64,000 nt of DNA, from the NCBI GenBank assembly GCA_024235995.1, contig JACKLI010000001.1:3162001-3226000 (forward strand), given 5' to 3'. Positions 10,425 through 20,135 of the stretch are shown piece after piece (position 1 is the stretch's first letter; the number at the start of each line of letters is the position of its first letter). Under the pieces are notes generated by a model, which worked only from the letters and a program-made list of their open reading frames with translations, was not told where the DNA came from and did not search any database. The stretch is from Burkholderiaceae bacterium (lineage in GTDB: Bacteria > Pseudomonadota > Gammaproteobacteria > Burkholderiales > Burkholderiaceae_C). Made by a program: the position numbers and the translations under genes.

Positions 10425-11438
10425 ATGCGCCCCATGCCATCCCTTTCATTCACCGCCCTGGCCCTGCTGCTCGCCGCCTGGCTGGCCGGCTGCGCCACGC
10501 CGCCACCGGCGCCCGTCACCACCCTGGCCGGCATGCGCTTCGTGCGCGTGCCGGCGGGCGAATTCCTGATGGGCAGCGACGAATCGCCCCAGGCGCTGGC
10601 GCACGCCTTTCCGCAGGCCGAGGCCAGGCGCCTGGCCCAGTTCGCCGACGAGGCGCCGGTGCACCGCGTGCGCATCACGCACGACTTCTGGCTGGGCCAG
10701 ACCCAGGTCACGGTGGGGCAGTTCCGGCGCTTCGTCCAGGCCTCGGGCTACGTGCCCGAATCCATCCGCGACGGCACCGGCGGCTACGGCTACAACCCCG
10801 GCTACGACCCCGCCCGCACGGCGCGCGGCGACGCCTTCGAGGGGCGCGACCCGCGCTACTCGTGGCTGAGCCCCGGCTTTGCCCAGACCGACGAGCATCC
10901 GGTGGTCAACGTGAGCTGGAACGACGCCAACGCCATGGCGCGCTGGATGGGCGCCCAGGCAGGCACACGCTGCCGCCTGCCCACCGAGGCCGAATGGGAA
11001 TACGCCGCGCGCGCCGGCACGCGCACGCGCTATCCGGCGGGCGACGACCCCGCCGTGCTGCTGGCCAGCGCCAACACCTTCGACCAGTCCGGCGCCGTGC
11101 ACTGGCCGCGTTGGCGCACGCAGGCCGGCGCCGGCAGCGACGGCTACGCCTTCACCGCGCCGGTGGGCCGCCTGGCCCCCAACGCCTTCGGCCTGCGCGA
11201 CATGATCGGCAACGTGTGGGAATGGGTGGGCGACTGGTACGGCGAGGACTACTACGCCCGCTCGCCCGTGGACGACCCGCCCGGCCCCGCGGAAGGCACG
11301 GTGCGCGTGCGCCGCGGCGGCTCCTGGCACACCTGGCCGCTGTACGCGCGCGTGGCCTTTCGCAACTGGAACACCCCGCAGACGCGCTACGTGCTGGTGG
11401 GCTTTCGCCTGCTGTGCGAGGCGCCGCCGGCGGGTTGA
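10425..11438 (+). CDS. FGE/SUMF1-fold lipoprotein, catalytic cysteines absent
   Basis: A 337-residue protein with a lipoprotein signal whose lipobox LAGC places the lipidated cysteine at 23. The rest is a formylglycine-generating-enzyme-like domain: FVRVPAGEFLMGSDE at the start, then HPVVNVSWNDANAMARWM, CRLPTEAEWEYAARAGT and RRGGSWHTWPLYARVAFRN. In true FGE the segment after GGS carries the two copper-binding cysteines; here they are replaced (HTWPLYARVAF), so sulfatase activation is unlikely. It may be a structural or binding member of the SUMF1/EgtB/PvdO fold group. No sulfatase gene is in the window. A second in-frame ATG lies at 10434. Confidence 0.82.
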   Translation: MRPMPSLSFTALALLLAAWLAGCATPPPAPVTTLAGMRFVRVPAGEFLMGSDESPQALAHAFPQAEARRLAQFADEAPVHRVRITHDFWLGQTQVTVGQFRRFVQASGYVPESIRDGTGGYGYNPGYDPARTARGDAFEGRDPRYSWLSPGFAQTDEHPVVNVSWNDANAMARWMGAQAGTRCRLPTEAEWEYAARAGTRTRYPAGDDPAVLLASANTFDQSGAVHWPRWRTQAGAGSDGYAFTAPVGRLAPNAFGLRDMIGNVWEWVGDWYGEDYYARSPVDDPPGPAEGTVRVRRGGSWHTWPLYARVAFRNWNTPQTRYVLVGFRLLCEAPPAG

Positions 11439-11451
11439 CCCGGCGCCCGGC

Positions 11452-14112
11452 CTACTGCGGCGGCGGCAGCGGGGCCGGCAGGCCGGTTGCGCCCGCTTCG
11501 CCTTCCCCTTCGTCCTCGTCGCTGGCGGCCTGCGCCAGGCGCTGCAGCGCGCGCGCCACCACCGGGTCGATGTCGACCGGATGCAGATGGCGCCGGAGCA
11601 TCAGTTTTTCGCAGGTGCGGCGCGTCATGCTGTGCGCCCGCCCGCCGTGGCTGACGAACATGAACAGCGAGCCGTTGTCGCTCATCCAATTCATCTGGGC
11701 ACGGCGCCACGCACCATGCACGTACAGGTCGGCCCAGTCGCCAGGACGCAGGCGCGCCACCTCGGCCTGGATGCGCGCCATCAATTCGCCCTCGGACAAG
11801 GACGCCGGCGCCCCAGCCGCAGGCCGGAGTGCGTCGGCGCGCTCGGTCAACAGGGGCAGGTCGGCACGCTGCGAGGCGCTTGGCACATCGGTCGGCATGG
11901 CCGGCTGCGTGGACTCCTCGGGCACCTGGGTGCTGGTCCAGTCCAGGCCCGCCGTGTCCTCGAAGCCGGCTGCCTCGCGCTCGTGGCGACCCAGCCAGGG
12001 CTCGTCGGCCTTGCGGGGCGTGGGCCGCTCCTGCGTGCCCCCGGCCTCCGGCGGCGGCATCTCCGCCCAATCCTGGTCGATGCGCACGAAGCCCGAGGCC
12101 TCCACGTCCTGCGCGCTGCGCAGGCGGCGCAGCCGCAGCACCGGGTCGTGATAGTGCAGCAGCGCGTCGAAGAAAGCCTGCGTCTCGGCCGGCTCCTTGC
12201 CCAGCATGTCCAGGCCCCGGCGCAGGGTCATGATGACGCCCGGCACCACCTCGAACAGGCGCGCCGGCCGCTTCATCGCCTGCTCGCGGTTGACCGACCA
12301 CAGCAGGTCGCTGACCACGGCCAGGTAGCCGCCCGGATCGAGCTTGGCGCCCTTGTGCGTCAGCTGCGCGTGCGCAATCACCAGCGACCAGTCGCGATAC
12401 AGGAAGTCGGCCACCATGGCGGGCACGCCCACCAGGTCGGAGCGCAGGCTGAATTCCCAGGCAATGCGGTCGGCCAGTGCCTGGCGCTCCTGGGCAAACT
12501 GCATGGAGTGCTGCAGCTGTTCGCGCGCGCTCTGCTCGCCCTCGTCCTGCGCCTGCCAGTCGGCCTGCAGCGACACGCGACGCGCCTCGAAGTCGCCGGG
12601 CGTGGCGGCCGACAGCCCGACCAGTTCGCGCACGGCGGCGCGCACCGGCGCCATGAAGCGCTCGAACTCGGGGGCGAACTCGTCGTTGTACTTGAAGCTG
12701 CGCTGGGCGATGGCCTCGACCAGCACGCGCGCCGGGTGCGACTCGTCGCCGAAGAAGCGCGGGTCGTCCAGCGCCATGCGCAGCAGTGCCGGCTCCAGCG
12801 CAACGAAGGCCTCGCGCACCGGTGCCAGCATGCGTTCGTCGCCCGCCACCTGGTTGATCAGCGCGCGCACCGCATCCAGGCCCAGCACCTGGCTGATGCG
12901 CGCGGCCTGGGCCTTGAGCCGCATCAGCGTGTCGGTGCGCGCCCGCGCCGAGCCCCATTCGCCCCACTCGTCGGGCGGCAGCGGGCGATCGACGCCGACG
13001 CGCGGCGCCGAACGCTCCATCACGTCCTGGCTGCGGCGGCGCTCCTGCTCCTGCTCGTACGCCAGCGTGTCGAACCCCGCCTCCGGCCGGCGCACCAAGG
13101 CCTTCATTTCGGCCTCGACCGCGTCGTAGTAACCCTGCGGCAGGGGCTCGTCGTGGGCCTCGATCCATTGCGGCTGATACAGAAAGTCGCGGATCACCCC
13201 CGCGTCCACGGCGGGCTTGGCCTGCGACAGCTGCTCCATCCGCGGCACGAAGCTGCGCCGGCGCCCGCCGCGACCCGAACCGCGTGCGCCGCTCCCATCC
13301 ATCAACGCCAGGCCGTCCGTTGCGCCGCCGGCCAACCCCGCACCGGTGGCGGCGTGGCCACCGGCACCGGTGCCGCCCGCCACCGCGTCGGCATCCGACG
13401 CTTCACCCGAATCCGACCCTCCCAACCGTCCCGAGCCACCGCCCCCACCCCCGCCGTCCACCAGCCGCAGGCGATAGCGCGCCTCCTCGACCCCATGGGC
13501 CGCCAGCATGGTGTTCAGCGCCTCGTACAGCGCGTGCATCTCGGCCGCGAAGGGGCGGCCCATATGGCGAATCCAGTGGCCGCGCACCTCCGGCGCCTCG
13601 AGCTGAGCTTCCAGCACCTGCAGCAGCGCCGCGCAAAACACGTCGGGGCGAAACGGGTTCAGGTCCGCGCGCACCACCGGCAGGCCCAGCACCGAGCTCA
13701 TCAGCGAATCGAGCACGCCCAGCGAGCGCTCGATCACCGGCATCGCGCTTTGCTGCAGGCGCGAGGCTTCGACAAAGCGCGCCACCTCGATGTCGTCCAG
13801 CAACGCCAGCACCGACGCCTCGCGCTCCGACTCCCGCTGGGGCTCGGCGTCGGCTTCCTGCCGCAAGGCGCGTTCGACGCCCTGCATCAGGACCCGCGGA
13901 AATTCGGCACGCAGCCGCGGCGCATGGCGCAGCAGCGCCGCGTGCGCATCGCCCAACTGCAGCCGGCGCGCCACCGAGCGCGCACCGCGCTCCGCCTCCT
14001 CGATCGCGCCGCACGCCGCCTGCACCGTGCGCTCCACCATGGGCGCGGCCTGCAGCAGCACCTCGCGCTTGCTGCGCTCGATCAGTGGACTGTGGTCGCG
14101 GGCAGCGTGCAT
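11452..14112 (-). CDS. DUF1631 family protein
   Basis: An 886-residue, mostly helical cytoplasmic protein of the DUF1631 family, which I know mainly from Betaproteobacteria and some Gammaproteobacteria. The N-terminal conserved part covers about residues 1-200. A low-complexity segment rich in Gly, Ala, Ser and Asp follows at about 218-285, opening with seven glycines in a row, and then the long helical C-terminal part. No catalytic motif is visible and the function is unknown. It is convergent with the FGE-like gene, with only 13 bases between the stop codons. The length is within the range I expect for the family. Confidence 0.85.
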   Translation of the reverse strand: MHAARDHSPLIERSKREVLLQAAPMVERTVQAACGAIEEAERGARSVARRLQLGDAHAALLRHAPRLRAEFPRVLMQGVERALRQEADAEPQRESEREASVLALLDDIEVARFVEASRLQQSAMPVIERSLGVLDSLMSSVLGLPVVRADLNPFRPDVFCAALLQVLEAQLEAPEVRGHWIRHMGRPFAAEMHALYEALNTMLAAHGVEEARYRLRLVDGGGGGGGSGRLGGSDSGEASDADAVAGGTGAGGHAATGAGLAGGATDGLALMDGSGARGSGRGGRRRSFVPRMEQLSQAKPAVDAGVIRDFLYQPQWIEAHDEPLPQGYYDAVEAEMKALVRRPEAGFDTLAYEQEQERRRSQDVMERSAPRVGVDRPLPPDEWGEWGSARARTDTLMRLKAQAARISQVLGLDAVRALINQVAGDERMLAPVREAFVALEPALLRMALDDPRFFGDESHPARVLVEAIAQRSFKYNDEFAPEFERFMAPVRAAVRELVGLSAATPGDFEARRVSLQADWQAQDEGEQSAREQLQHSMQFAQERQALADRIAWEFSLRSDLVGVPAMVADFLYRDWSLVIAHAQLTHKGAKLDPGGYLAVVSDLLWSVNREQAMKRPARLFEVVPGVIMTLRRGLDMLGKEPAETQAFFDALLHYHDPVLRLRRLRSAQDVEASGFVRIDQDWAEMPPPEAGGTQERPTPRKADEPWLGRHEREAAGFEDTAGLDWTSTQVPEESTQPAMPTDVPSASQRADLPLLTERADALRPAAGAPASLSEGELMARIQAEVARLRPGDWADLYVHGAWRRAQMNWMSDNGSLFMFVSHGGRAHSMTRRTCEKLMLRRHLHPVDIDPVVARALQRLAQAASDEDEGEGEAGATGLPAPLPPPQ

Positions 14113-14118
14113 GAACGG

Positions 14119-14202
14119 TCAGTGCGCCTGAGCGCCGAAGATGACGTCGACCGGCACCTGCGGTTGCAGCGCGTCATTGAACAAAACCTGGACAGTCGAC
14201 AT
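14119..14202 (-). CDS. Possible 27-residue open frame before the DUF1631 gene
   Basis: A short frame (MSTVQVLFNDALQPQVPVDV then IFGAQAH) ends 6 bases before the DUF1631 ATG. It lacks a clear ribosome binding site. It could be a leader peptide coupling translation to the large gene, or chance. I list it only because of its position and its less arginine/alanine-biased composition than typical shadow frames. Confidence 0.2.
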   Translation of the reverse strand: MSTVQVLFNDALQPQVPVDVIFGAQAH

Positions 14203-14267
14203 GGTGCAATCAGCGCCAGCACGGCGCCTCGGTCGGTGATCGTGCCGCGACGAGGGGCCAGGCCCGT

Positions 14268-15224
14268 TCAGGCCGGCAGCGGCTGTGTCAAATATACCGC
14301 CTCGCGCCCAACGATCGGTTGGCGCGTGGGCATGAAAACGGTGCATTGGTCACAGGGCGAGCGGATTTCGCCTGCCTCGCCGTCGGTGGCGATGAGCTCG
14401 CCTTGTGCAAAAGTCTCGAAGCCCTGCAGCGGCCTCGCGAAGCGAAATGCCCCGGTTTGCACCATGCAGGTGCGCAACAGTTCGAAGCGCCGCTGGGGTG
14501 TTGGCTGGCCGCTCGGCGCAGGCGCGTCGATCAGGCCGAAGTGCGCCAGGAAGTCCTGCGCCGTGCGCGTGGCCACCTCGGCGCTGGCGCGCAGAAAGTG
14601 CTGGCCGCACTCGACCACCAGGGCCACGCCGGCGTCGCCGCCCGCCAGCCCATGGCGCCCGTGCTGGATCAGCGGCGTGCCGCTGCCCAGCCCGCTGGGC
14701 ATCACCAGGTGCGTGCCGACCACGCCCCGCGCGCCGATGGCGAGCGCCGCCTGCCGGTTGCGCTCGAAGCCGGGGTAGACCCAGAACGGCCCGCCGTCAT
14801 GGCTGGTCGAGTGGATGTCCAGGATGTGGTCGGCCGCGGCGACCACCGGGCGCAGCTCGCGCGCCCGGCGCAGCTCGGGGCTGTCCTCGGCGCCATCGAG
14901 CCAGTCGGCCGACCACACGCGGTTGAGGTTGTGCACCAGCTGCCGGTTGGCAAACGGGTCCTCGGCCTTGAAGGCCTCGTAGGCTTCGACGTGGGCGAAG
15001 CTCACCGTCAGCGTGCCGATCCGCGGGCGCACCCCTGTGTCCAGCAGGTGCGTGGCGGCCACCATGCCGCAGATCTCGTTGCCGTGCGTCAGCGCGTTGA
15101 TCAGCACGTGCGGGCCCGGCAGGCCGGAGTCGAAGCGGTGCACGTAGTCGATGCCGGTGTTGCCGGCGCGGTAGGCCGACAGATCGCGCGGCAGCACTTC
15201 CAGGGGCGTGTCGTTGAGCTTCAT
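14268..15224 (-). CDS. Succinylglutamate desuccinylase/aspartoacylase (AstE/ASPA) family protein
   Basis: A 318-residue zinc-dependent deacylase of the M14-like AstE/ASPA superfamily. The zinc motif H47-G-N-E50 is clear, and a DIHSTSHDGGPF stretch supplies the next histidine; VECGQHF is near residue 220. The family hydrolyses N-acyl amino acids such as succinylglutamate or acetylaspartate. No other arginine succinyltransferase pathway gene is nearby, so the substrate is open. It is divergent from the flavin monooxygenase gene (74-base gap). Confidence 0.85.
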   Translation of the reverse strand: MKLNDTPLEVLPRDLSAYRAGNTGIDYVHRFDSGLPGPHVLINALTHGNEICGMVAATHLLDTGVRPRIGTLTVSFAHVEAYEAFKAEDPFANRQLVHNLNRVWSADWLDGAEDSPELRRARELRPVVAAADHILDIHSTSHDGGPFWVYPGFERNRQAALAIGARGVVGTHLVMPSGLGSGTPLIQHGRHGLAGGDAGVALVVECGQHFLRASAEVATRTAQDFLAHFGLIDAPAPSGQPTPQRRFELLRTCMVQTGAFRFARPLQGFETFAQGELIATDGEAGEIRSPCDQCTVFMPTRQPIVGREAVYLTQPLPA

Positions 15225-15298
15225 GATGAATCGAAGGGGTTGCAGGCGCGGCAGGGCGTCGCGGCGCCCGCTTGGCGCACATCACGCACAATCGGCGC

Positions 15299-16312
15299 AT
15301 GACCCAAGCCTTGCAGGATATCGCCTTTTCCATGCTCGATCTGGTGCCCGTGCGCGAGGGGCGGTCGGTGGCCGATGCGCTGGCGGTGGCGCTGGCCACG
15401 GCGCGGCATGTCGAGCGCCTGGGCTTCGCGCGCTACTGGATGGCCGAGCACCACAACATGATCGGCATCGCCTCCTCGGCCACGGCCGTGCTGGTGGGCC
15501 ACATCGCCGGCGGCACCGAGCGCATCCGCGTCGGCTCCGGCGGCGTGATGCTGCCCAACCACGCGCCGCTGGTGGTGGCCGAGGCCTTCGGCACCCTGGC
15601 CGAGCTGTACCCCGGCCGCATCGACCTGGGCCTGGGCCGCGCGCCCGGCACCGACCCCATGACCATGCGCGCGCTGCGCCGCGACCGCGTGGAGACGGTG
15701 GAGGACTTTCCGCGCGACGTGGCCGAATTGCAGCACCTGCTGGACGCGCCCCAGCCCGGCCAAAAGCTGATCGCCACGCCGGGCGCGGGCACGCGCGTGC
15801 CGGTCTGGCTGCTGGGCTCCAGCCTGTTTTCGGCGCAGCTGGCGGCCGAGCGCGGCCTGCCCTACGCCTTTGCCTCGCATTTCGCGCCCGCGCTGCTGCT
15901 GCAGGCCATCGAGCTGTACCGCCGCCTGTTCAAGCCCTCCGCGCAGTGCCCGCGGCCCTACGTGATGATCGGCGTGCCGGTGGTGGCCGCCCCCACCGAC
16001 GAGGAGGCCCTGCACCTGGCCGGCAGCGTGTTTCAGCGCGTGCTGGGCATCCTGCGCGGCGCCCGTGGCCTGCTGCAGCCGCCGCAGGAAGGCTTCTTTG
16101 CCCGACTGAGCGAGGCCGAGCGCGCCGGCATCGCCGACTTCCTGGCCTGTGCCGTGATCGGCGGCCCGCAAACCGTGCGCGCCGGCCTGCAGGCGCTGGC
16201 CGAGCAGACCGGCTGCGACGAGATGATGCTGGTGTGCGACGTGTACGACCCCGCGCTGCGCCTGCGCGCGCTCGACATCGCCACAGCCGCGCGCGAAGCC
16301 GCGCCGAAATAA
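15299..16312 (+). CDS. LLM-class flavin-dependent oxidoreductase (YhbW/MsnO8-like)
   Basis: A 337-residue luciferase-like TIM-barrel monooxygenase. Typical signatures are RYWMAEHHN near residues 43-51, GSGGVMLPNHAPLVVAE near 78-94 and RIDLGLGRAPGTDP near 110-123; the AEHH segment is characteristic of the YhbW/MupA branch. It should use reduced FMN and oxygen on an unknown substrate. An ATG nine codons upstream is open, but 15299 gives the usual N-terminus. The gene stands alone, ending 34 bases before gmk. Confidence 0.88.
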   Translation: MTQALQDIAFSMLDLVPVREGRSVADALAVALATARHVERLGFARYWMAEHHNMIGIASSATAVLVGHIAGGTERIRVGSGGVMLPNHAPLVVAEAFGTLAELYPGRIDLGLGRAPGTDPMTMRALRRDRVETVEDFPRDVAELQHLLDAPQPGQKLIATPGAGTRVPVWLLGSSLFSAQLAAERGLPYAFASHFAPALLLQAIELYRRLFKPSAQCPRPYVMIGVPVVAAPTDEEALHLAGSVFQRVLGILRGARGLLQPPQEGFFARLSEAERAGIADFLACAVIGGPQTVRAGLQALAEQTGCDEMMLVCDVYDPALRLRALDIATAAREAAPK

Positions 16313-16346
16313 AATCGGGCCGCAAACACCCACGGTTTGCACCTTC

Positions 16347-16967
16347 ATGGACACTCTTGGCAATCTGTTCGTCGTCGCCGCGCCCAGCGGCTCTGGCAAG
16401 TCAAGCCTGGTCAAGGCACTGATGGAGGTGGATGCCGGCGTGGCTCCTTCCGTCTCGCACACCACGCGCGCGCCGCGCGGCCAGGAAAAGGACGGGCGGG
16501 AATATTTCTTCGTCGACCGCGCCACCTTCGACCGCATGATCGAGGCGGGCGACTTCTTCGAGTGGGCCCAGGTGCACGGCAACCGCTACGGCACCTCGCG
16601 CCAGGCCATTGCCGCGCGCATGCAGGCCGGTGGCGACGTGGTGCTGGAGATCGACTGGCAGGGCGCGCTGCAAATCCGGCGGCTGTTTGCCAGCGCCATC
16701 CTGATCTTCGTGCTGCCGCCCAGCTGGGACGAGTTGCGCGCGCGCCTGCAGCGGCGCGGCGAGGATTCCGACGAGGTGATCGAGCTGCGCCTGGCCAATG
16801 CGCGCGAGGAACTGGCCCAAGTCAAGCACTTCGACTACGTTATAATCAATAAGGTATTCGAGCGCGCGCTGTTTGACCTCAAGGCCATCGTCCACGCGCA
16901 ACGCCTGAGATTCAGCGCCCAGAAACGCGTCCACGCCGACACGTTCAAGGCCCTCGACATCGACTGA
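16347..16967 (+). CDS. gmk: Guanylate kinase
   Basis: A 206-residue GMP kinase (GMP + ATP to GDP + ADP) of standard length. The P-loop APSGSGKSS is at about residues 12-20, followed by SVSHTTRAPRGQEKDGREYFFV with the GMP-binding arginine and tyrosine residues, and DWQGALQIR. It precedes rpoZ and spoT in the order conserved through Proteobacteria, which links nucleotide supply with (p)ppGpp turnover. The upstream 34 bases include GCAAAC and GTTTGC as an inverted repeat of unknown meaning. Confidence 0.97.
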   Translation: MDTLGNLFVVAAPSGSGKSSLVKALMEVDAGVAPSVSHTTRAPRGQEKDGREYFFVDRATFDRMIEAGDFFEWAQVHGNRYGTSRQAIAARMQAGGDVVLEIDWQGALQIRRLFASAILIFVLPPSWDELRARLQRRGEDSDEVIELRLANAREELAQVKHFDYVIINKVFERALFDLKAIVHAQRLRFSAQKRVHADTFKALDID

Positions 16968-16993
16968 TCCACCCCTTACCCACAGCACCCGCC

Positions 16994-17194
16994 ATGGCCC
17001 GCATCACCGTCGAAGACTGTCTCGAAAAAATCCCCAACCGCTTCCAACTGGTGCTGGCCGCCACCTACCGCGCGCGCATGCTCAGCCAGGGCCACGCCCC
17101 CAAGGTCGAGACCACCAACAAGCCCGGCGTGACCGCGCTGCGCGAGATCGCCGCCGGCCAGGTCGGCTTGGAAATGCTCAAAAAGGTGCCCTGA
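16994..17194 (+). CDS. rpoZ: RNA polymerase omega subunit
   Basis: A 66-residue omega subunit. ARITVEDCLEKIPNRFQLVL is the typical N-terminus, and VTALREIAAGQVG is the conserved C-terminal helix. It assists folding of the beta-prime subunit and takes part in (p)ppGpp binding. It lies 26 bases after gmk and is closed by a rho-independent terminator, so gmk-rpoZ probably forms one transcript with partial read-through to spoT. Confidence 0.97.
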   Translation: MARITVEDCLEKIPNRFQLVLAATYRARMLSQGHAPKVETTNKPGVTALREIAAGQVGLEMLKKVP

Positions 17195-17225
17195 GCGCAC
17201 CCGCGCCATGAACCCCCCCAGAACA

Positions 17226-17250
17226 ATGCGCCGCAAGCGGCGCATTTTTC
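17226..17250 (+). terminator. Rho-independent terminator after rpoZ
   Basis: ATGCGCCG and CGGCGCAT pair around a CAAG loop, followed by TTTT. It sits 31 bases after the rpoZ stop codon and 43 bases before the spoT start, so spoT needs its own promoter or read-through. Confidence 0.8.
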
Positions 17251-17293
17251 ATGTCTGCGGGCAATCCGCGCCCCGAGTGGTTAAATTCGGGGG

Positions 17294-19528
<2,235 letters not shown>

Positions 19529-19546
19529 GCGCCGTCTGAGCGTTGC

Positions 19547-20104
19547 CTACGCCACGGGCGCCGGATAGTCCACCGCCAGCACCTCGATCTCCTGCACCCC
19601 CGCCGGCGTGGGCAGTTGCAGCACGTCGCCCACGCGCGTGCGCAGCAGGGTGCGGGCGATGGGGCTGATCCAGCTCACCTCGCCCCGGCTGCTCTCGGCC
19701 TCGTCGATGCCCTTGATGGTCACGGTGCGCTCGGCGCCCTGATCGTCCGCATAGGTCACCGTGGCACCGAAGAACACCTGGTCGCCGCCGTGGTGCACGC
19801 TGGGGTCGGTCACCTCGGCGATCTCCAGGCGCTTGGTCAGAAAGCGCACGCGCCGGTCGATCTCGCGCAGCCGCTTCTTGCCGTACAGGTAGTCGCCGTT
19901 CTCGCTGCGGTCGCCGTTCTTGGCCGCCCAGTGCACCGTCTCGACCACCTTGGGGCGCTCTTCGTCGATCAGGTTCAGCAACTCGCCGCGCAGGCGCGCG
20001 TAGCCCTGCGGCGTGAGGTAGTTCTTGCCCCCCGCGGGCAAGGGCGGCAGCGCGACCTCGTCCTCGTCGTCGCCATCGCTTTCGCGCGTGAAAGCCTTGC
20101 TCAT
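19547..20104 (-). CDS. greB: Transcription elongation factor GreB
   Basis: A 185-residue Gre factor. The N-terminal coiled coil (about residues 30-105) holds the acidic tip motif GDRSENGDY, which reaches into the RNA polymerase secondary channel to stimulate cleavage of backtracked RNA. The C-terminal FKBP-like domain ends with IEVLAVDYP. The basic KKRLREIDRRVRFLTKRL stretch points to GreB rather than GreA. An open ATG ten codons upstream gives an atypical start, so 20104 was chosen. It is convergent with spoT and divergent from the FUSC gene by 31 bases. Confidence 0.93.
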   Translation of the reverse strand: MSKAFTRESDGDDEDEVALPPLPAGGKNYLTPQGYARLRGELLNLIDEERPKVVETVHWAAKNGDRSENGDYLYGKKRLREIDRRVRFLTKRLEIAEVTDPSVHHGGDQVFFGATVTYADDQGAERTVTIKGIDEAESSRGEVSWISPIARTLLRTRVGDVLQLPTPAGVQEIEVLAVDYPAPVA

Positions 20105-20135
20105 CGCCGCATGATAGCCATGCAACAATCGCACG

